Shown in pieces: positions 58,844 to 64,000 of a DNA stretch of 64,000 bases. The notes under the pieces were generated by a model. The model was not told where the DNA came from and did no database searches. It saw only the letters and a list, made by a program, of their open reading frames with translations. The stretch comes from Solobacterium sp. (GTDB lineage Bacteria > Bacillota_I > Bacilli_A > Erysipelotrichales > Erysipelotrichaceae): assembly GCA_024693325.1 (NCBI GenBank), contig JAILLA010000002.1:1-64000 (forward strand). The letters are read 5' to 3'. Every line of letters begins with the position of its first letter. Position 1 is the first letter of the stretch. The position numbers were made by a program, and so were the translations under genes.

Positions 58844-59515
58844 ATGGATCAATATGTGACAGGAGCAGTCATCAAAGAACTGCGGGAGAAGAACCGGATG
58901 ACACAGCTTCAGCTGGCTGAAAAGATCGGCGTCAGCGACAAGACAGTCTCTAAATGGGAAAACGGAAAAGGGTACCCGGATATTACTCTGCTGGAACCGA
59001 TCGCAGCGGCTTTCCGCATCTCAGTAGCCGAACTGATCTCAGGGAATACAGTACGCAATGCCAATGTATCTGCGAATATGCTTCGTTCAAAGTTTTATGT
59101 ATGTCCAGTATGCGGAAATGCGATCCACAGTACCGGTGAAGCAGTGATCCAATGCCATGGGGTATTGCTGAAACCTCTGGAGGCGGAACAAACGGATGAA
59201 GAGCACATGATATTCATTGAACGTGTTGAAAATGAGTACTATGTCCGCATCGGACATGAGATGTCAAAACAGCACTATATCTCTTTCATCGCAGCTTTAT
59301 CACCTGATGAGATACAGATGGTCAGGCTGTATCCGGAAGGTCCGGCTCAAGCGTATTTCAGGATGCGGGGAGTCAAAAAGATCTGTTTCTTCTGCAATCA
59401 TGACGGACTGTTCTCCATCGAAGTGATGAAGGGCATTGACGATAAGGACAGAAGTTATGACGACACACAGGAACGGATGGAACTGGAAAGGGCAGCTGCC
59501 AGGTTATTCGGCTGA
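58844..59515 (+). CDS. XRE regulator fused to a desulfoferrodoxin/superoxide-reductase-like domain
   Basis: This 223-residue protein has an XRE helix-turn-helix (residues 8-62: MTQLQLAEKIGVSDKTVSKWENG) fused to a desulfoferrodoxin-like region: rubredoxin-like CPVC (87-90) and CH (104-105), then DEEHMIFIERVENEYYVRIGHEMSKQHYISF with candidate Fe ligands His121, His138 and His144, and CFFCNHDGLF with Cys184 and His186. In canonical superoxide reductases the last motif is C-x-x-H; here it is C-x-H, and one of the four Cys of the first centre is missing. It may be a redox-sensing repressor rather than an enzyme. GGAGGG precedes the ATG. Confidence 0.8.
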   Translation: MDQYVTGAVIKELREKNRMTQLQLAEKIGVSDKTVSKWENGKGYPDITLLEPIAAAFRISVAELISGNTVRNANVSANMLRSKFYVCPVCGNAIHSTGEAVIQCHGVLLKPLEAEQTDEEHMIFIERVENEYYVRIGHEMSKQHYISFIAALSPDEIQMVRLYPEGPAQAYFRMRGVKKICFFCNHDGLFSIEVMKGIDDKDRSYDDTQERMELERAAARLFG

Positions 59516-59536
59516 AACTTCATTCATATGACAGAG

Positions 59537-59562
59537 ACACCTGCGCAGGGTGTTTTTTCTTT
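59537..59562 (+). terminator. Rho-independent terminator
   Basis: ACACC (59537-59541) and GGTGT (59549-59553) flank a CTGCGCAG core and are followed by TTTTTCTTT. It serves the XRE-desulfoferrodoxin gene. Confidence 0.75.
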
Positions 59563-59568
59563 ATAAGC

Positions 59569-59596
59569 AAAAAAAGAAGCAGACAATGGCTGCTTC
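59569..59596 (-). terminator. Rho-independent terminator (minus strand)
   Basis: On the minus strand GAAGCAG (59596-59590) and CTGCTTC (59582-59576) pair around a 7-base loop, followed by seven T (59575-59569). It serves the VOC gene just upstream on that strand. Confidence 0.85.
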
Positions 59597-59604
59597 GGCT
59601 GAAG

Positions 59605-59955
59605 TTATATGAACTGTACCCTGACTCCGGCAGGATCTGTTGTGAAGAAGAAACGGACATGCGGGCTCGGCGTGATCATTGGTGAAACAGGGAAACCTGC
59701 CTGCAGCATCAGTTCCCGTTTCTGCTCCGGATCATCTGTACGGAATCCGATGGACAGATGTTCATTTCCGGCATTTCCTGCTTCAGGATCATGGATGATC
59801 TCGATCTCTGTGTCTCCTTCCTGATCAGCCAGGAATACCATCTTTCTGCCGGCAGGGCGCATATCTCTTGTAATATGCAGTCCGGCATGTTCCGTATAGA
59901 ATGCGATCTCTTCGTCAAAGTGATCCGTATGGATCGTTACGTGCAGCAGTTTCAT
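59605..59955 (-). CDS. VOC-superfamily (glyoxalase-like) protein
   Basis: This 116-residue protein has the VOC fold: MKLLHVTIHTDHFDEEIAFYTEHAGL, KMVFLADQEGDTEIEIIHDP, GNEHLSIGFRTDDPE, and FFFTTDPAGVRVQFI. Members include glyoxalase I, epoxide-inactivating and ring-cleaving enzymes. It starts 12 bases after the dehydrogenase stop (GAAGGAAAC site), so the two are likely co-transcribed. The substrate is unknown. Confidence 0.83.
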   Translation of the reverse strand: MKLLHVTIHTDHFDEEIAFYTEHAGLHITRDMRPAGRKMVFLADQEGDTEIEIIHDPEAGNAGNEHLSIGFRTDDPEQKRELMLQAGFPVSPMITPSPHVRFFFTTDPAGVRVQFI

Positions 59956-59967
59956 GTTTCCTTCTGT

Positions 59968-60912
59968 TTAATATCCAAGTGTTCTGTCAACGATGTGTAC
60001 CGGCGGCTTTCCTTCGAGATAAAGCGTCAGGTTATTGATGACGACATCAATTACACGCTCATAGTTGACGCCTGCCCTGTATCCGCCCGAGATGTGCGGC
60101 GTGATATAAACGCGGGGTGTTGTCCAGAGAGGGTGTCCTTTCGGCAGAGGTTCGGGATCCATGACATCCAGACATGCGGCTTTCAGGTGTCCTTCATTCA
60201 TTACCTTGATCAGGTCATCCGTTACGATCGAATTGCCGCGTCCGACATTGAGCAGTACTGCTGTCTTCTTCATCATGCGGAGTTTCTTTTCGTCAAACAT
60301 TCCGGCAACTTCCGGAGTGCCCGGAAGGCTGAGCGCAACAACATCCATCTCCGGCAGAAGGGTGTCCAGATCGTCCTGTGTGATGAGCGTCTTTACAAAC
60401 CCCGGCTGATCATGCAGGGTCCTTCTGACGCCATAGCATTCCGCTCCAAGAGCATTTGCCATGCGCAGATAGGCTGTTCCGATCGCACCCATGCCGACAG
60501 ACATGACTTTGGCGTTTTCAATACGCCTGATATCCTTCAGCAACGTCCAGTCCTGGTGCTGCTGCATATCCAGATATTCAGGCATTCTCTTCAGTGCCAT
60601 CAATGTTGTTGTAAGCATATGCTCGGCAATGACGTCACCGTAAGCACCATATGCGTTGGCAAGGATGATATGTTCCGGAAGCCATGTATAATTGTTTGCT
60701 CCGGCACTGTACAGCTGTACATAGCGCAGCTTCGGCATCTGTGCACACATATCCGGGCTCAGACTGCCGACAAAGATCTCAGTATCTGCCAGATCCTCCG
60801 GTTTTATATCTTCTTTTTTCGGTGCGAATATGACCTCAGCATCAGGAAGTGATCTGAACTTCTGTATGGTCTCATCGCTGTGTGTGTTGGTGACAATGAT
60901 CCTGACTGGCAT
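59968..60912 (-). CDS. D-2-hydroxyacid dehydrogenase
   Basis: This 314-residue protein has the D-isomer-specific 2-hydroxyacid dehydrogenase fold: VMSVGMGAIGTAYLRMANALG (NAD site with the GxGxxG variant GMGAIG), DVVALSLPGTPEVAGMFDEKKLRMMKKTAVLLNVGRGNSI, ACLDVMDPEPLPKGHPLWTTPRVYITPHISGG with the catalytic Glu and His. It oxidises or reduces a D-2-hydroxy acid. ATG 60912 follows GGAGGT with 7-base spacing; the frame extends to 60936 without support. Confidence 0.86.
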   Translation of the reverse strand: MPVRIIVTNTHSDETIQKFRSLPDAEVIFAPKKEDIKPEDLADTEIFVGSLSPDMCAQMPKLRYVQLYSAGANNYTWLPEHIILANAYGAYGDVIAEHMLTTTLMALKRMPEYLDMQQHQDWTLLKDIRRIENAKVMSVGMGAIGTAYLRMANALGAECYGVRRTLHDQPGFVKTLITQDDLDTLLPEMDVVALSLPGTPEVAGMFDEKKLRMMKKTAVLLNVGRGNSIVTDDLIKVMNEGHLKAACLDVMDPEPLPKGHPLWTTPRVYITPHISGGYRAGVNYERVIDVVINNLTLYLEGKPPVHIVDRTLGY

Positions 60913-61098
60913 AGCAATTACCTCCGGCTTCATCATACAACAGGAATATGATCCATGCCGCTCCGGTGATCAGAACAGGGTGCAGGTCAGGAAAATGACA
61001 GTTTTCAGGCCAGGTTCATGCGGCACGATCAGTTTGGCGTACCGGAATCGTAATGGATCTGAAATGCGGAACAACTGTTTTGCTGTATCGTTGAAAAA

Positions 61099-62931
61099 AT
61101 GAGTGCCGCCAGTTATCATGAATCATGTATGAGTAAGGAAATGAATGACGTACCGGTGAAAAAGAAAAAAATCAGTATGCTGCTGCAGATCGCGATCCTT
61201 TTTGCGATCGGGGCGGTCATGATCGGCGTTTTGTTATCAAATGAAGTGAAGAACGTTTCCTATGATCTTTTCATGCTGAAGCAGAAAGAAAACGCTGAAT
61301 CTTCTGCGGAAGATCTTGCAGGATATCTTGAAAGTTTCCCGGCACACGATTGGCTGATCCGTTACTGGTATGACCACTATGATGAGCTGGATATCGAATA
61401 TGATGCGCCTTACAGCGCGGATACGGTCACTGCCGGAAAGTACAGTCTTCTCATGGAACGCAATCCCGGGTTTATTCCCGAATATGCAGAGATAAAGGAT
61501 GTTGAAAAACTCACAGAAGAAGACCGGAAACTGTATGCTGAGATCGAATATTCACGATTGATCTCACGTATCGACCAGATCAAAAAGACACAGAATATTT
61601 CCTATGTGTTCGGTGTGGTTACGGAAAAACCATATGATAATCAGAAAGTCCTGTTCATATCAGCGGGACCGGGTGAAATACGCGGAAGTGAAAAGGGTCA
61701 GGTATATCCGATCGGAACAGAACTGATCGTTACGGAAGAAAGGCAGAACGCAGTATTGAATGCCATCTCCGGTGAGCCGCAGTTTTCCTATAATGAAGAC
61801 GAAAAGTACTTTGACTATTATTATCCGTTCTGTTCGATTGATTCTCACGATGTCCTGATCGTGATCTCAATGTATGTTCCCAAAGTAGAGATGCCGTTTT
61901 ATGACAGTATGGCCAAGCTGAGTGTGATGACGATTGAATTTATGGCCCTGCTGGCAGCGATCTGTCTTGCGATGATCATAATGGTCATCCTGCTTCCGCT
62001 GAAAGATGTTCAGGACAATATCAGTCTGTTTAAGAATACAAAGGACAGCAGTACTGTTGTGGAAAATCTGTCAAAGATCAGTTCTCATAACGAGATCGCC
62101 GAACTTTCTTCTGATTTTGCGTCAATGGTTGTGGAACTGAACGCATACATGATCCGGAATGAAGAAACTGCAGTCAGGGAAGAACACAACAAAACAGAGC
62201 TGGCTCTTGCAAACAGGATCCAGACTGCGATGCTGCCGAATGTATTCCCGTCATATCCTGACAGAACAGATTTTGATATCTATGCTTCAATGACTCCTGC
62301 AAGGGAAGTCGGCGGAGACTTCTATGATTTCTTCCTGGTTGATGATGAGCATTTGTGCCTGGTGATCGCAGATGTATCCGGCAAAGGAGTACCGGCTGCA
62401 CTGTACATGATGGCAACGAAGATCTTATTGTCACAGATGATCAAAACAGACAGATCAGCAGCTCAGATCCTCAATGACGCAAATGCTTCGATCTGCTCAA
62501 AAAATCCCGAAGAAATGTTTGTAACCGTCTGGCTCGGTATCCTGGATCTGACAACAGGGATCATGACATGTGCAAATGCCGGCCATGAATACCCGATGCT
62601 GAAGAAAGCAGGGGGACAGTTTGAACTGGTCAAAGATAAACACGGTCTTGTGATCGGTGCTATTGAAGGAGCAGTGTACCAGGATTATGAACTTCGTCTG
62701 GATCCCGGAGCATCCGTGTTCGTCTATACAGACGGTCTGGCAGAAGCTTCCAGCAGTGATCATCAGATGTTTGGAACAGACAGGATCCTTGAGAATCTGA
62801 ATACAGATCCCGACAGAACACCGGAAATGATCCTGCAGGATATGAAACAGGCGGTCAGCAGCTTTACGCAGAGTACGGAACTGTTTGATGACCTGACGAT
62901 GATGTGCATAACATATCACGGAAAAGTCTGA
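61099..62931 (+). CDS. Membrane sensor with SpoIIE/PP2C phosphatase domain
   Basis: This protein of up to 610 residues has a transmembrane helix near residues 30-48, an extracellular sensor region (about 50-275), a second helix (about 280-305), a HAMP-like linker (SSHNEIAELSSDFASMVVELN) and a C-terminal SpoIIE/PP2C domain (REVGGDFYDFF, VIADVSGKGVPAALYM, CANAGHEYPML, YTDGLAEA) with the metal-binding Asp residues. Such proteins dephosphorylate anti-sigma factor antagonists in partner-switching stress responses. No anti-sigma genes are adjacent. The start is uncertain: 61099, 61129 or 61141, none with a strong ribosome site. Confidence 0.84.
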   Translation: MSAASYHESCMSKEMNDVPVKKKKISMLLQIAILFAIGAVMIGVLLSNEVKNVSYDLFMLKQKENAESSAEDLAGYLESFPAHDWLIRYWYDHYDELDIEYDAPYSADTVTAGKYSLLMERNPGFIPEYAEIKDVEKLTEEDRKLYAEIEYSRLISRIDQIKKTQNISYVFGVVTEKPYDNQKVLFISAGPGEIRGSEKGQVYPIGTELIVTEERQNAVLNAISGEPQFSYNEDEKYFDYYYPFCSIDSHDVLIVISMYVPKVEMPFYDSMAKLSVMTIEFMALLAAICLAMIIMVILLPLKDVQDNISLFKNTKDSSTVVENLSKISSHNEIAELSSDFASMVVELNAYMIRNEETAVREEHNKTELALANRIQTAMLPNVFPSYPDRTDFDIYASMTPAREVGGDFYDFFLVDDEHLCLVIADVSGKGVPAALYMMATKILLSQMIKTDRSAAQILNDANASICSKNPEEMFVTVWLGILDLTTGIMTCANAGHEYPMLKKAGGQFELVKDKHGLVIGAIEGAVYQDYELRLDPGASVFVYTDGLAEASSSDHQMFGTDRILENLNTDPDRTPEMILQDMKQAVSSFTQSTELFDDLTMMCITYHGKV

Positions 62932-62962
62932 AATATGCATTCACACAGGAAGGGGACTGATC

Positions 62963-63154
62963 ATGGAACGCTTGGAAGCTTTTGAAAAAATGCTGGACGA
63001 TATCCGCAGACAGGCTGATCTTGAGAAAAGGAAAATGGATGAGCTGAAGGCTGAAGGAAAAGAAAAAACAGCAACTTACCGTCAGTATTTCGGAAACCGT
63101 CTTGTACTCAAAACGATCCTGGATAAGTACAGGGAATACGGCCTTCTGGACTGA
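62963..63154 (+). CDS. Short coiled-coil protein
   Basis: This 63-residue protein is almost wholly helical and charged (FEKMLDDIRRQADLEKRKMDELKAEGKEKTATYRQYFGNRLVLKTILDKYREYGLLD), with heptad spacing typical of a coiled coil. GAAGGGG precedes the ATG, 31 bases after the phosphatase gene, so it may be co-transcribed. No family is recognised. It is followed by a strong terminator. Confidence 0.65.
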   Translation: MERLEAFEKMLDDIRRQADLEKRKMDELKAEGKEKTATYRQYFGNRLVLKTILDKYREYGLLD

Positions 63155-63180
63155 CCGTTCCTGTAAACAGGAAAATACAA

Positions 63181-63243
63181 AAAAGGAACTGTTTTATGCG
63201 GGTGATGATCATAGATCATCCGAGCATATGACAGTTCCTTTAT
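63181..63243 (+). terminator. Rho-independent terminator
   Basis: AAAGGAACTGT (63182-63192) and ACAGTTCCTTT (63231-63241) form a perfect 11-bp outer stem with an inner stem around GATGATC/GATCATC. The tail is T-rich, and it lies between convergent genes. Confidence 0.8.
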
Positions 63244-63262
63244 TATCAGCTGTGTATACAGA

Positions 63263-63604
63263 TCAGCCGTTGATATCTTTGATGAGTTTGAGCAGGTATA
63301 CCGCAATGCAGATATCCACAACACTTGTGCCGATATTTACTCCGCCGGCTTTGTTTATAATGCCGAGGACACAGCTCGCAATGTCAAGGATGATCGCTAC
63401 CCAAAGAAGGAATGAAGCTGACTTTGCCTTTGAAGGATCTGTCGCAGACATATAGCAGTAAAGACCTGTGATCGCTGTAATTGCTCCTGCAATAAAGTAC
63501 GGAATTTTTCCGGACGCAACGATCAGACCTTCAACCGCATATACCAAACCAAAGATGATCTCAATCATCGAAAGAGTTCTTAAAGATTTCTGTTTATCAC
63601 TCAT
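63263..63604 (-). CDS. Small membrane protein, unknown function
   Basis: This 113-residue protein has about four hydrophobic helices (residues 12-30, 35-55, 66-85 and 90-106). ATG 63604 follows GGAGGT. It is not a named family I recognise; the overall pattern resembles small four-helix membrane proteins of Bacillota. It is convergent with the coiled-coil gene. Confidence 0.65.
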   Translation of the reverse strand: MSDKQKSLRTLSMIEIIFGLVYAVEGLIVASGKIPYFIAGAITAITGLYCYMSATDPSKAKSASFLLWVAIILDIASCVLGIINKAGGVNIGTSVVDICIAVYLLKLIKDING

Positions 63605-63699
63605 AAATGTCACCTCCAGTTGAAATTAAAATACCCAATGAAAATAAATGTAAATAAAATGAAAATAATGTAAACGCATAATTACACTGTTATTTACCG

Positions 63700-64000
63700 T
63701 TATTGACCGTTTTTCTTCTGCGCAGCGATCAGATACCGATGGATCGTTCCTTTTACTGTACCATTCCGTTTGATTTCTTCCTGCATTTCCAGCAGGTGAT
63801 CAAAACAATGTTCTACCGAAAATCCGGGAAATTCCCATTCAATGATACGGGCAAACCAGACAAATGCACCGACATCAAAGAATCTGATCGGTCGGAAAGC
63901 CTCTTCAGCACGGAGGATCTCAAAACCGGCTTCTTTCAATCTGTCTGTCTGAATATGTAATTCAGCTTCCGGAAAGGGGAGTGGTGTACCGGGCAGGACC
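63700..64000 (-). CDS. Class I SAM-dependent methyltransferase, C-terminal part (cut by right edge)
   Basis: The minus-strand frame is open from the right edge (LPGTPLPFPEAELHIQTDRLKEAGFEILRAEEAFRPIRFFDVGAFVWFARIIEWEFPGFSVEHCFDHLL) to the stop at 63700. The arrangement of an LKEAGF segment, then FFDVGAFVWF and PGFSVE is the C-terminal half of a methyltransferase of the Methyltransf_11/25 type. The SAM-binding motif lies outside the window. About 99 residues are visible. Confidence 0.75.
   Translation of the reverse strand, partial: VLPGTPLPFPEAELHIQTDRLKEAGFEILRAEEAFRPIRFFDVGAFVWFARIIEWEFPGFSVEHCFDHLLEMQEEIKRNGTVKGTIHRYLIAAQKKNGQ

Noticed and set aside
59758-60852. 364-codon plus-strand open frame
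   Set aside because: It lies opposite the D-2-hydroxyacid dehydrogenase and VOC genes, which have clear motifs, ribosome sites and terminators; the plus-strand product is Cys/His/Arg-rich like antisense translations.
1-64000. CRISPR arrays, tRNA and rRNA genes
   Set aside because: No regularly spaced repeats, no cloverleaf-like sequence with typical tRNA ends and no rRNA-like conserved sequence were recognised by eye.

Overview
The window looks like chromosome of an anaerobic, host-associated Bacillota bacterium (Clostridia or Erysipelotrichia type). It has moderate GC, strong AGGAGG-type ribosome sites, short intergenic gaps, SdpR/SdpI, PadR, TetR, LysR and XRE regulators, a CydDC-like ABC pair, KdgT and LarA proteins, and OxlT-like MFS permeases. 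No rRNA, tRNA, CRISPR array or intact insertion sequence was seen. The lineage is inferred from gene content only.

Layout. Positions 1-4540 hold a possible mobile-element tail, a membrane-tailed XRE regulator, a ferredoxin-nitroreductase, a DUF3795 protein, an SdpR/SdpI pair with two matching operators, and a CPBP protease. Positions 4725-31440 are the remarkable part. All genes lie on the plus strand, in units preceded by an inverted repeat GTTAG-N6-CTAAC (4739, 5028, 18550 and, with one mismatch, 23475). The first unit (5056-18454) mixes four short alpha/beta-hydrolase paralogues, a fifth frameshifted hydrolase, five divergent ATC-hydrolase-like proteins, two LCMT-type and two ordinary methyltransferases, a ketopantoate-reductase-like enzyme and small membrane proteins. 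The second (18675-23385) has a heterodimeric ABC transporter of YbtPQ/IrtAB appearance, an MptD-type S-component and a third copy of the small membrane protein. The third (23525-31367) has a DUF6110 protein, a P1-type ATPase without the usual CPx motif, a CydDC-like ABC pair, a YgbA-family protein, a methyltransferase and an MBL-fold hydrolase. The operator half-sites match those of DtxR/IdeR boxes. My working idea is a metal-regulated system that makes, modifies or recovers a small thiazoline- or thiol-containing, metal-related molecule. That is an inference, not a demonstrated function.

Positions 31600-46000 are metabolic and accessory: an Fe-S cysteine-rich protein, a KdgT-LarA-NUDIX-like unit, DUF1697, a YhhN protein, a frameshifted serine hydrolase, two MFS permeases, PrsW, a lipoprotein with a prephenate-dehydratase fold, a HEAT-repeat protein and an enolase-superfamily dehydratase. 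Positions 46000-64000 hold an AlkZ-like DNA glycosylase, a GNAT enzyme, a LysR/acetyltransferase divergent pair followed by redox genes (SDR, AKR, exported flavodoxin), an anchored hydrolase, a PadR/DUF2812 unit with two operators, a LysR-MFS-cupin unit, a TetR regulator, an XRE-desulfoferrodoxin fusion, a hydroxyacid dehydrogenase/VOC pair, a SpoIIE-type phosphatase and a methyltransferase cut by the right edge.

Three otherwise intact genes (16696, 27713 and the minus-strand gene ending at 37779) each carry a single-base deletion-type frameshift. This is either assembly error or real decay.
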